Of a stretch of 64,000 bases of DNA, positions 21,240-31,771 are shown one piece after another. The notes under the pieces are model-generated. The model had not been told where the DNA came from, did no database searches, and saw nothing but the letters and a program-made list of their open reading frames with translations. The stretch is from Saccharina japonica (taxonomy: Eukaryota; Sar; Phaeophyceae; Laminariales; Laminariaceae), in NCBI GenBank assembly GCA_008828725.1, contig MEHQ01002643.1, positions 275,577-339,576 of the forward strand. The letters run 5' to 3'. Within the stretch, counting starts at the first letter, position 1. Each line of letters starts with the position of its first letter. Position numbers and translations under genes: made by a program.

Positions 21240-21740
21240 TGCAGCAGACCAACAGCGGCATAAAAAGGTAGCACCATACCAATTGCAGTATTAAACCCAC
21301 CGCAGTATAAAAGATAGTGGCAGTATAAAAAATGCAGTACCGCGCCAGCGGCACTGAAAAAAGAGGTAGCACCATACCCTCGTCAATGTAAAAAGAGTAT
21401 TATGTCACCGGCCTTAAACAAGGGGTAGCACCACACCGACACTGCAGTACATACAAAAATTATTATAATGCCACCGGCGTTATAAAAGGAGTAGCACCAT
21501 ACCCACTGCAGTATAAAAACGGTAGCATTTATGCCACCGGCATTGTATAAGTAGAAGCACCATACCCACTGCAGTATGAAACAAAAGGAACCCGGCCCAC
21601 GGCACGATAAAGGCCACAAAGGGGTAACACTATACCCACTGCCACATATCACGGCAGTAGCATGCCTACAGCAGTATATGAGGGGCAACACTATACTCAC
21701 CGCCGTATATAACGGCAAATAATTGCAACATCAGTATGTA
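21240..21740. repeat. TATA-rich minisatellite (N1)
   Basis: Degenerate units of roughly 50-70 bases combine three words: GTAGCACCATACC, CACTGCAGTATAAAA and GCCACCGGCATT. At least six TATAAAA or TATATAA cores face the plus strand. It lies at the upstream end of the unit relative to the minus-strand gag-like frame, where a promoter would be expected, but the TATA words point the other way. Confidence 0.75.
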
Positions 21741-22025
21741 AGGGCCCGATGCCGTATATAAGGGCACACGGTGCAAGGGTGCACAAAAACAAATCCCGAG
21801 ACCCACACTACCCCCCCCCCTCAGCCGGCCCTAAATGCAATTTGTTTTTGCTCAAATTAAACACTCGTTTCGAAGCCATATTGATGTCGAAATGGGTACT
21901 AAACACTCATTTCGAAGCCGTATTGAGGTCAGTTGATCAACAAGACGCGTTCTCGAAACGATACGCCTGGGCCGTACGCGTGTTGTTTGTGTGTGTTCAT
22001 GGATAAATCGTTGGGTCATATATAT
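21741..22025. other. Left end of unit N1, no gene
   Basis: Non-coding. Two short direct repeats, AACACTCGTTTCGAAGCC and AACACTCATTTCGAAGCC, lie about 47 bases apart near 21,860 and 21,905. The segment ends in TCATATATATG at the junction with N2. Confidence 0.5.
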
Positions 22026-22027
22026 GG

Positions 22028-22151
22028 GACTCGTCCGACAAGGTGACGCCCACAGCACCGCCATGCAGGAGATGGAAACCATCGCCTGTGACTCGTCCGA
22101 CAAGGTGACGCCCACAGCACCGCCATGCAGGAGATGGAAACCATCGCCTGT
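22028..22151. repeat. 62-base direct repeat, two units, at start of N2
   Basis: Units at 22,028-22,089 and 22,090-22,151 are identical to each other and to the first unit of N1. They form the exact N1/N2 junction. Confidence 0.92.
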
Positions 22152-22407
22152 AGCTGTGGGGTCTATAGCGTGAGATGATACGCCTGCCGGGGCATGGTGG
22201 GATAATGCCAGTTCAAAACCCGATTGTCTTCTGGTCGGGGGGGGAGGGCGCGATACGGATGAGTGTTCAAATGGTTACAGCTATCGTGGCCCAGTAGCGC
22301 TGCATGTCGCATAACCGAAGGGAGAACCACACAAGCCCAAACTGCGAGGGAGCACGTCGGCTCATTGGCGAGAAAAAAAGGACACCCAGGCGGGTTTTGT
22401 TCTAGGT

Positions 22408-23357
22408 TCAGAAAGGGGGAGATTCGCCGACACACCCCCAGCAGCGAGTACTGCAGGATTGCTTGCACGCCGCCGAGGCGGCGCCTACTAGAAGCGTACG
22501 GCCCAAAATGTCCCGGCGGACGAACACTTGGGGGGTACCGGTACCAAGGAGGAACACGCACCTGGAAGGTGAAATGGCACCCCCTCCACTATGTATCGCG
22601 ATTTTAGTGGTGAACGAAGCGTTGTCTAGCATCACTGTACCCCCGACGAGGCAGGAGCTGTGTCCTGACAACGCAAGGTCAGGACCGACGCCAGGAGCTA
22701 TTGCCAAAAACGTCAGGGCTTTGGTCGGCCGCACGTCCGAGAAAAAAGTCGAAAACGCCAAAGGAGGACCTTGACAAGAGCTGGCCGCAGTTAGCGGGCC
22801 AGGCGGCGGTGCTGTGGAAATCTCGTGAATTCTGGTGCTCCCGGTGGGAGTGCATAATTGACGAGAGGAGGCAGGGTGTGTCAACCCGGCCTCACTTTCG
22901 CGAACGCTATCGCGGACGGCAGACAGCGCCTCGCCGAGAAAATTTGACCCTCTCCCCTTTCGGAAATCGCTGGCCCTGCGGTCGCCCGCCCGGAGACCAA
23001 TGCCCCACACTGGGTCCAGAGGGTTGGCTTCAGCGAGGAGTGTGGTGCCCGTGATCAAAAGGTTACTTTTCATGGTGGGGTTCTGCGTGAATTTGTGTGG
23101 GTGCCAGATAATACGGCATATTGCTTCTCTCGGTCCCAGACAACAGAGTCAAAGTTGCGCGCGCCTCGGCCGGTGGGTTTGTGCATGCTCGAGTCTGGTG
23201 AAGATATGACGAGTTCAACTGCGCGGTAGTCTTAAAAAATCATGGCCTTTTCGGTCATCATATACTGCTCCGCGCCAGAATATGACACGTCGACGACGAC
23301 AAACGACGATGGAGACCACTGCGAAACATAGGAATGGGGCTGCCAGAACAGCACCAC
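22408..23357 (-). pseudogene. NADAR domain protein and extension, frameshifted plus nonsense (N2)
   Basis: Copy of the N1 gene. The second half (23,073 downward) keeps LLAEANPLDPVWGIGL and NFLGEALSAVRD, and the C-terminal extension runs to 22,408. The first half shares the two-base frameshift of N1 (near 23,097). It also has its own TAA at 23,232-23,234, where N1 encodes Lys in MIFKDYRAV, caused by a shift in a run of A/T. N2 is thus the more decayed copy. Confidence 0.78.
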
Positions 23358-23416
23358 CTTGTCTGTTGAGTGTCCGAGAGCAGGGTTAAAGCCCGACTGT
23401 GTCCATCCATCGGGGG

Positions 23417-23567
23417 TCGCCGTTGGCAGGCCGGGCCTGCAGTATCCCGGTTCGGGAGCACTGGCCCTCGGCAGCTTGGGCCTTCAATACCCCTGTCCGG
23501 CGACACCGTGCCCCGGCAGTTTGGGCCTGCAGTGTCCCCGTCTGAGAATGCTGGGCCTCGGGTGCAT
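23417..23567 (-). repeat. Short tandem repeat, about 45 bases, upstream of NADAR (N2)
   Basis: Counterpart of 17,040-17,190 with GGGCCTGCAG-type starts at about 23,434, 23,478 and 23,523. A few bases differ from N1. Confidence 0.6.
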
Positions 23568-24976
23568 AATACGAGTTCAAACCCACGGCTCCTGGCCTCG
23601 TGTTATCCTCGCTCTTTGGCAAATATTCGCAAGAAGAGGTTCTTACTGCATCCGAAGGAACAGGGGGCTCTGGGCCGCTTCTGTTGGATGAGAGGCACGA
23701 ATCTTCCGTATTTTGACGGGAATAGTGTCCACTTGATCTGGCTGGAGGCCGTGGTGTACCACTGGTTCGTCGGGCAGTGTAGCATCTTCTTCCTGTTTCA
23801 CTGATATCGACGAACCACGATACACGTGACTTAGAGTGCGCGAAGACGAAGGAGGGCCTGCAGACCCTTTAGGCGCCTTGAACAACGGGACTCGGGCGGG
23901 CGGCAACAAAATTTCTACCCGAATAGGCTTATTCCCTTTTGGCCTCTCGAAGACGTGGAACGGCGTAGCAATTCCTGTCGAATCCTGTTTGATGGGAAAA
24001 ACGATAGAGCGCCCGCTGCTGTCGCGAGGGATCACTGAGCCGAGTTTCTCCAAGAGTCTCTGTGTTTTGGTGTCCGCCTTCCCACACGTTAAACCGACCG
24101 CCACCACATGGTTAGGAAGAGGAGGGGGCAAAAATTTTCGCAGATTATTCCGACGCGCAGTAGCAGCAGTTTTAGCACTGCGTGGCGCGTGGCGGGGAAG
24201 AGCGGCCAGTCAAGCGCGGGCTCCCTTGCCATGGTGGGGGGGCCGGCGCTTGAGGCGCGGGCCCTCGTTGCCGTTTTTGTACCACGACTGAGGAGGGAAG
24301 CGCTGGGAGCGCGCGTGCCCGTTGCCGAATTCAAACCATGGCCGACGGGAACGGCGCACGAAGCGTGGGTGCCCGACGTCGAAACTGTACCCCGGCTGAA
24401 GGGAACCACGCTCGAAGCGCGTGGTCCCGACGGCGATATGGGACCGTGAGAAACATAATGAGGTGGCTGGGGAACCCGTGGGCTCTTGGCAGAGGCAAGT
24501 TTATCTGTCTTGCTGGCTGAACGGGGATCAGGTACACGAGCATCTTGCGAAACATATAAAGGCTCTCCAGGCAGTGCTGGTAGCGGATGGCCAGTCTGAG
24601 CCGTACCGCCTTCGACGCGGCATTTGCCGGAGCGAAAGGCACCTGGCTGGCGCGCGTTCGGGTTGCCACTCGTGTTATGGGTGGCTCCGTAATGCACACT
24701 CGGAGTAGGAGCGGGGGAAGCAGAGACAGGAAAGGGCGGGACACCTCCTTGGAAGCCAGATGTGTATGGGTTATCGAAGTTTGTGCTTTGGCTGTTTGCC
24801 TGGCCGTGCCCCTGGTGGTGCCCGCGCGTCGGGCCGGAGCGATGGCGGCGGTTGTGCTTGTAGGAGTTCGAACAATGAGGTTAGTCACGGCGACGGTGAC
24901 TGCACATGCGTGCTTGCCATCGTCTGCAAGCGCCATATTCGAAGGCCAGGGTTTAGAAGGTCGCTCGCATTAACAC
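23568..24976 (-). pseudogene. Linker region, unrecognised (N2)
   Basis: In N2 one minus-strand frame, 24,131-23,643 (162 codons), is open through KCGKADTKTQRLL-type sequence to HPTEAAQSPLFLRMQ. The pieces separated in N1 are therefore joined here, supporting this frame as the ancestral one. It includes HVYRGSSISVKQEEDATLPD. The upstream Arg/Pro-rich part continues in 24,697-24,089 with YGATHNTSGNPNARQPGAFR. Confidence 0.45.
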
Positions 24977-27437
24977 ACGTATGCAGACAGTGTTTGAAGG
25001 AGGGAGTATCCCCGTGACAGTTTAGGCAGTGCCCCCGGTTGTCTCAGAAGGCCGCGGCACGGGCAGAGAGTGAAAGAAGGTCGCTCCAGAGAGAAGGGTC
25101 GTAGGTCTTGAAGGACGAACAAACAGCGAAAACTTCTGCGTAATAGCGTTCTTCCAGAGGCCAGCAGTGGTAAGAAGAAACAAGCCAAGGGCTGGAGGGG
25201 CCATCAACGGACACGACAATCGGATTATAGGTCGTCCCCGTCTTCCATTCAGGCGACTGGAACGGCACTCAGCCGTGGTCGCGCCCATACCCAACGGATC
25301 GGGGCCCCGACGGGGCGTATGACCACGCATCCGTCAAAGAAACATGCAGGGAAATATATGTTTCGCCGTTAACGGCAGGAGTCTTATTGTGGGCCAAATC
25401 AACCAAGCCTTTCACATCGCATCCAACAAGGCGTACGGCCTCGTGTCCGTTGCCATAGAACCAGGTTACAATGTGGGCATCAAAGTGGGAAACTTCTTGT
25501 TGACCGCCATCCGAAGTATCTCCAACACCACCTCTACCCCTGGGGCCAAAACGCGCTCGCTCCCCGTCACTGTCGACACGAGTATACGAAACGTCCGACT
25601 AAAAACGCCAAAGGGTGTGCCGATGCACACTCCAAAACTGCGCAACTTCGTGTAGCCCTCCCCCGTGTCTACGGTTGTGTCAGAAGACGTAGGAGCAGGT
25701 TGCAGAAGTTGGGCCCTGCGGCTTCCTCCTTGAGTGCCCGCGACACCTGTCCAAACCGATCGTCAATCGGAGTGGTGATTTTGGCCGTCGTGGGCTTGTC
25801 AGGGAAAATCGCGCGTATGTATGCTTGCTTGAGGGGGTGTTATCAACATGGCACCCAATCCCGTGACCGCAAACCGTCTGTACAGTCGTCGTCGCAGCGT
25901 ATGAGGATTTCTGACGCCGCTGACTTAGTCGAGTGGACGAGTTGTTGCGCGCCGTCTACCTTGTTTGCAGAGGCAGGAAATGGCAGGACGGAAATGCGAG
26001 TCACGCCTGTGTGACCTAGGTGGATGTAGACGTGGCCAACAGAGACGGAAAGCTTGGCCTTTGCGGCGGCATCGACAGGGTCTATCGCGGCGGTACAAGC
26101 GTGGGCAAAATTAGAAGACACAGGTTTAGCGCGGTTATAGGTCACGATCATACGGCTGATGAGGTCATCGGAGAACGTCACATCTACCAAGAAGGGGGTC
26201 ACTTGCCTCGGTTTTATGGCCACGAGGACTTCGCGATGGTCGTAACGCGACTCATCTGACGAGATGAAAGAGCTGGAGGTGTCATATCTATCAGAACGAC
26301 TGCGGGGGCGGTCCCTTCATCTCCCATCGCCATTCCCGGAGCTGTGACCACTTGCACCCCGGTGGTTCTTCCCGGCGCCGGTATTGCGGCGTCCTGAGCC
26401 ACCACCTCCCGTGTCGGAGTTTCCTCCTCCGCCCCCACCACTCTCACAGCGGTGGTGGGGGCTGCCACCCCCAACGCGTGTCCCACCACCAGACCCACCG
26501 CCCCCCACTGCGGTGGTTTTTGCCGTCACGACCATCGCGACTGCTGCAGTATGTGTTATCTTTGGCGACGTTGTATGTCGCGGTTCTCCTCTAGGGTCGG
26601 CCAAAATACGGGATCGTTTGCGTCCGGATGCGCGACCCGCAGCGCGGTAACTAAGGCAAGGCCTCCAGTTGACCCTGACAGGTGTTAGAGTTTACTGGTT
26701 CCCAAGCCCCGTCCACGGAGAGGAGCTCCTGTTTCTGGAGGGACGTTATCTTCACATGGTTGACGAGGTTACGTGCCTTGGAGACGACGGTATTCCCCAA
26801 TTCAGAGCTGAACTTAGGCCGCCGCAGGGAAGAAACCATGCACGCCACAATGTCATTGCGGAAACGGTCGTCTCCCGGCTGTGGAACCCCTGAGTACGCG
26901 TTCGGCAGGCGTAACGAGGGGGGCGGGTTTGCGACAGCTCCCGAGTCGGCGGCCGATCCACCATTCACCAATTCTTCTTTGGACCGTCTGAGGACCTACT
27001 GCGCGTCCCCTATACCAGTCGCCGCCGCCTTTTCTGCTCGATCTGCGTCCGCACGATCCTGCTGCAGTTGTTGGAGGCGTTTTCTCCTCCGTAGCGCCGT
27101 CCCCGGCGCCATTTTCTGCGAGCGCTTTTTACGCCCCAAGCTCGACCGCCGCGTCCTGGTCGGAGTGGTGGAGTGGAGAAAGCGTGGGCTCCTCCGTGCC
27201 CCCTTGGTGCTGGCCCTGTGACGGACGTAGTTGTCGGGTGTCAGCGTCGTCTGGGGAAGAATCCGAGTCTTCCAGAAGGGGGTCGTTCCGACGCCATCCG
27301 ATCGCTGCTCTTCCTCGATTCCGTCCCCCTCCCCTGAAACTGGGTGGTATGGGCCGCGTTCGTAGGGCTGTCCGAGTCGTGACGCTCCTGGCAAGTGTGA
27401 GCTGACTACCGCAGCCGGCGGGATACGCCAGCACCTG
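24977..27437 (-). pseudogene. Gag-like protein with zinc-knuckle-like motif (N2)
   Basis: Counterpart of 18,600-21,060. The knuckle CLNCHGDTPSFKHC lies at 25,028-24,987, again with Pro at the His position. Central frames 26,498-26,214 and 26,223-25,843 are split by an indel that N1 lacks; N-terminal frames are 26,971-26,651 and 27,394-26,996. Each copy has lesions the other lacks, so neither encodes an intact product. Confidence 0.42.
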
Positions 27438-27616
27438 ACTTGTCAGAGTCTTCGCCACTCGATGACATGGTGTGGAGGGTGTGGAGGTTATTGGAGCGGT
27501 TGAGTGGGGGTTCGGAGAGAGGTAAGGGACACGTCAAGGGTATACTGCAGCCTCCACACCAACGGCAGCATAACGAGCAGCAAGCGTTTCACAGCAGTCT
27601 AGAGAGGAAGGACCGA

Positions 27617-28130
27617 ACGAACTGCAGCAGACCAACAGCGGCATAAAAAGGTAGCACCATACCAATTGCAGTATTAAACCCACCGCAGTATAAAAGGTAG
27701 TGGCAGTATAAAAAATGCAGTACCGCGCCAGCGGCATTGAAAAAAGAGGTAGCACCATACCCTCGTCAATATGAAAGAGTATTATGTCACCGGCCTTAAA
27801 AAAGGAGTAGCACCACACCGACACTGCAGTACATACAAAAATTATTATAATGCCACCGGCATTATAAAAGGAGTAGCACCATACCCACTGCAGTATAAAA
27901 AGGGTAGCATTTATGCCACCGGCATTGTATTAGTAGAAGCACTATACCCACTGCAGTATGAAACAAAAGGAACCCGGCCCACGGTACGATAAAGGCCACA
28001 AAGGGGTAACACTATACCCACTGCCACATATCACGGCAGTAGCATGCCTACAGCAGTATATGAGGGACAACACTATACTCACCACCGTATATAACGGCAA
28101 ATAATGGCAACATCAGTATGTAAGGGCCCA
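27617..28130. repeat. TATA-rich minisatellite (N2)
   Basis: Same word set as 21,240-21,740 (CACTGCAGTATAAAA, GTAGCACCATACC) with small indels. Confidence 0.75.
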
Positions 28131-28408
28131 ATGCCGTATATAAGGGCACACGGTGCAAGGGTGCACAAAAACAAATCCCGAGACCCACACTACCCCCCCC
28201 CCTCAGCCGGCCCTGAATGCAATTTGTTTTTGCTCAAATTAAACACTCGTTTCGAAGCCATATTGATGTCGAAATGGGTACTAAACACTCATTTCGAAGC
28301 CGTATTGAGGTCAGTTGATTAACAAGACGCGTTCTCGAAACGATACGCCTGGGCCGTACGCGTGTTGTTTGTGTGTGTTCATGGATAAATCGTTGGGTCA
28401 TATATATG

Positions 28409-28912
28409 CCGTTGCAGCCTGAATATGTACCACATTTCACTATGCCGCCAACAACTGTTGCGCCGGGATCCTCCCCTCTTGAATCGGGATGTTTCGGGGG
28501 CGGGCACAACCGAGACGGAGGTGTTTGTGTGCGTGTGTGCGCCCGGTTGTTCGAAAGGTGGGAGTAGTGTTGGTAAGCAACTAAATAAAGGGGTTGCTTT
28601 GATTATTGCTTATTTGGTCAAAAAGGTGCTTGATTAAGCAACTTTTAGTTGCTTATTTCGTTTGTATGGCGTTTAGTGTGTTTATACTAAAACCTACATA
28701 TATATAATTATACGGAATTTCAGTATCGCCATACTAGAACCTATACGAACATGTCGACACTAAAACACATACCCTTTTTGTTTGTATAGAGTTTTTACTA
28801 AGGGCATTCTAAAACCCGTACACTTATTCTGTATGGCGTTTAGTATACTATGTTAAACTCCATATAGCTAGAATAAGCAAATAAGCACGATATTATGGTT
28901 GCTTTGATTATG
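28409..28912. other. AT-rich segment with hairpin, cut by gap
   Basis: Right of the last unit the sequence turns AT-rich. A stem-loop AAGCAAC-TTTTA-GTTGCTT lies at 28,636-28,654. The words TGTATGGCGTTTAGT and GGTTGCTTTGATTAT each occur twice (about 28,663/28,832 and 28,593/28,897). This looks like a small non-autonomous DNA element; the second edge is hidden by the gap. No gene is seen. Confidence 0.4.
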
Positions 28913-29431
28913 NNNNNNNNNNNNNNNNNNNNNNNNNNNNNNNNNNNNNNNNNNNNNNNNNNNNNNNNNNNNNNNNNNNNNNNNNNNNNNNNNNNNNNNN
29001 NNNNNNNNNNNNNNNNNNNNNNNNNNNNNNNNNNNNNNNNNNNNNNNNNNNNNNNNNNNNNNNNNNNNNNNNNNNNNNNNNNNNNNNNNNNNNNNNNNNN
29101 NNNNNNNNNNNNNNNNNNNNNNNNNNNNNNNNNNNNNNNNNNNNNNNNNNNNNNNNNNNNNNNNNNNNNNNNNNNNNNNNNNNNNNNNNNNNNNNNNNNN
29201 NNNNNNNNNNNNNNNNNNNNNNNNNNNNNNNNNNNNNNNNNNNNNNNNNNNNNNNNNNNNNNNNNNNNNNNNNNNNNNNNNNNNNNNNNNNNNNNNNNNN
29301 NNNNNNNNNNNNNNNNNNNNNNNNNNNNNNNNNNNNNNNNNNNNNNNNNNNNNNNNNNNNNNNNNNNNNNNNNNNNNNNNNNNNNNNNNNNNNNNNNNNN
29401 NNNNNNNNNNNNNNNNNNNNNNNNNNNNNNN
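28913..29431. other. Assembly gap (519 N)
   Basis: Unresolved bases. Apparent ORFs across it are artefacts. The gap removes the rest of a gypsy integrase core on the minus strand. Confidence 1.
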
Positions 29432-29772
29432 GACAAAAAGGTGTGCGGGCACCCCCATCTCGGAATGTAGGCATTGACCAATCGTCCTGCACAGCCTTCC
29501 GTGTTCTTTTCACCCTTCGTGATTGCATATGCTTCCGCGTGGCGGCTGAATAAATCTACCACCAAACATACGTATTCGTTACCTCTGGCCGTTGACGGCA
29601 AGGGGCCTAAAAGATCGAACGCCATCATCTGCCTTGGTCGGCTAGGTAGGGGTATGGACATCAACGGCCATCGCACGGTTTGTCTGGTGCTTTTGCGGGC
29701 CTGGAAAGGCGCGGCAGGTGCGGCGGCAGGAGTCGGCGAAGGGTTCACGGCTGGGGTTGGCGGGGGCGTCAT
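29432..29772 (-). pseudogene. Ty3/gypsy integrase core fragment, second lineage
   Basis: Reading from 29,772 on the minus strand, a Pro/Ala-rich start (MTPPPTPAVNPSPTP) runs into ARKSTRQTVRWPLMSIPLPS and FDLLGPLPSTARGNEYVCLV, VDLFSRHAEAYAI and NAYIPRWGCPHTFL. The first catalytic Asp (FDLLGPLP) is present; the second lies in the gap. It differs from the region-1 integrases at most positions, so it is a separate gypsy lineage. The zinc-binding domain expected before ARKST is missing. Confidence 0.75.
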
Positions 29773-31771
29773 GGATGGCAGCGGCGGGGAAGCGACGGCC
29801 GGGAGGGGGGGAAGGACGCCGAGGAGGGCGGGAGAGCGCCGGGGTCCACCACCCTGGCGGCCAGGGGCGTGGCTTCCACCACGCGGCAGACGCGGTGAGC
29901 CGGGTCAAAGGCGGGCGGCGGCAGCTTCTTGGGCAGCATGTCGTCGTCCTCCCTGACGAGGTCGCGCCTCGCCGCCTCCCTGGCCGCCCGAGAGTCGTCG
30001 AGGCTCCTCTGCGAGCGAAGCCACGCGTCCCGTGACGTAACGAAGGCCTGTTCTGCCTCCTGGAGAGCCCGCTCGCCGTGGGCCAGCCCAAGCTCCGCCT
30101 CCCCAACGGCGGCGTCCTTGTCGAACACCGCTTGGGTGAACGTCCGGCGGCGCCGGTCTAGGAGCGCGGCGCTCGCCGTCGCCGCGGCGCGGGCGCGCTC
30201 CATGACGGCGCGGTGCTCGTCCTTCCTCATCTGGTCCTTGGCGGTGGCGGCCTTGGCGGCGTCGGCCCCTTTGACAGCCGCCAGGTACGCCATCCTGGCC
30301 GGGCTCGGGCCAGGCACGGCTGCACCGGCGCCCCCCGCGGCTGGCGGGAGCGTGAATGCCTGGGCCACGGCGGCCAGCGGCGGGGGTGCCGACGTCGGCG
30401 ACCCGGTGCTCGTCGAAGCTGTCGGCGCAGGGGTCTCCCGGTGTCGGGCCCGGCAGCCGAAGCTGTGTCCTGGAAGGGCGAGACAGCGAGGGGCGAGCGG
30501 GGGCGGATCCGCGGACATGTCGAGAGCGGCGAAGTCGGTTCCCCCACGCACCAGGGCTGGTACGCCGGGGCGGGCGCGTGGAGGAGGAAGACGGGTCAGC
30601 GCGCTGGACGAGCATTTCATGGAGCTGTCAGCTGCCATGGATTCAGCAAGTTCGGCGCCCCGGGCCAGGGACGCATCGGCTTTGCCGCAAGCATCTCTTC
30701 TTCCTGCTGCAGTTTGCGGGCAAGCATTTCGTCACTTTCGAAACAGGAATCATGCGAAGGGGAGGCACGCGCCAGGGGAACATAATGGGAGCCCACACGT
30801 ACGGGCACGATCGCTCCGCCCGGACCGGCCGCGGTCTCGACGCATGGCCCCGAGGCGTGGGGGGCCACACCCAACGCCCCACAACGGTCCTCAAAGGACA
30901 TCCCTGCAAGCAATTCCTGCAGCAACGACATAACAGCAGTGCTCACCTGGGCGTCCTCGTCCCCCGTCGCGGATACGGCGGCCGAGACCTCCGCGAAGGA
31001 AGCGATGAGGGGGGGGGTCGTGGGCGATCGGCGTGCTCGAAGACGCGCCGGTGTCCGCAACAGCGCTCACTGCCGCACCCTTGTCTTTGGCCTTTCCCTT
31101 CCCCTTCCCCTTCGCAGGGGAGATGGAGGACGTGGAAGCTTTTTTAACTACCGAGGCGTACGACGGGGAGCCAGGGGCGAGCGGCACAGGGGGTTCAAGG
31201 GGTCGGGGTGAGCGCAACGTCGCACGCAGAACAGGCGACAGGTCGGCAGGGGGGGTCGGGGGACTTGCATGCACGCAACTCTCACTGCCGACAGAGACCG
31301 TGTCTGATCCCTCCGAACCGACGTCCCCGAACTAGTTAACAGTCGGGGAGGGTGCGACGCTACTTCGCCCACATTAGAAGCAAGAGAAGTCAGCGGGAAC
31401 GGCAGCTCTACGTCGTCCACATCAGAAGCAAGAGACTTGCCACCCGAGGCCTGTGTCACGCCGTCGGCAAGAGGCTCAGCCCCCCCACGCGAAGGCACTC
31501 GGGCACCGCTGGGCACGGCATCATCGGGAGGACGCACCCCGCCCGTCCCGCCGGTCTCGGCGGCCGCATCGGCGCCGGCCGCGCGCGCGCCGCCCGTACC
31601 GCGCGCTGCTCGCCTGGTCACCGGAGGGGAAGAAATCTCTGCAGTACTCGATTTCTTCCCTTTCTTCCCCTCTACATGTTTGTCACCTGGTTTGGAGGCA
31701 CCCATGATTTCACGAACTCCTCGGTTGGTCTCGAGCTGTGTCCTGCCCAGAGTCGACGACGCCACTATCAT
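29773..31771 (-). pseudogene. Gag-like, coiled-coil-rich region joined to integrase
   Basis: Minus-strand frames 31,771-31,148, 31,274-30,891, 31,060-30,617 and 30,638-29,769 tile the region in changing frames. Notable parts are MGASKPGDKHVEGKKGKKSS near the start, LLQELLAGMSFEDRCGALGV, and a long Ala/Arg/Glu helix (about 30,330-29,960, KDQMRKDEHRAVMERARAAA) typical of a coiled coil. I infer a retroelement Gag. It runs straight into the integrase fragment without protease, RT or RNase H, pointing to an internal deletion. The Gag assignment is by position and composition. Confidence 0.45.

Larger units (their letters stand above)
15649..28408. repeat. Two head-to-tail copies of a 6.38-kb unit (N1, N2)
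   Basis: 15,649-22,025 (N1) and 22,026-28,408 (N2) match along their whole length with an offset of 6,377 rising to 6,383 through small indels. The divergence is scattered single substitutions. Both begin with a doubled 62-base repeat and end with a TATATATG sequence. Reading on the minus strand the order is minisatellite, gag-like region, linker, NADAR domain, short tail. No reverse transcriptase, integrase or LTR pair is apparent within the unit, so the element class is undetermined. Confidence 0.93.

Noticed and set aside
21240..21740. CRISPR-like array
   Set aside because: Units are degenerate and contiguous without unique spacers, and the genome context is eukaryotic.
28840..29772. ORFs running across the N gap
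   Set aside because: Unknown bases create artificial open frames. Only the part from 29,432 is supported.
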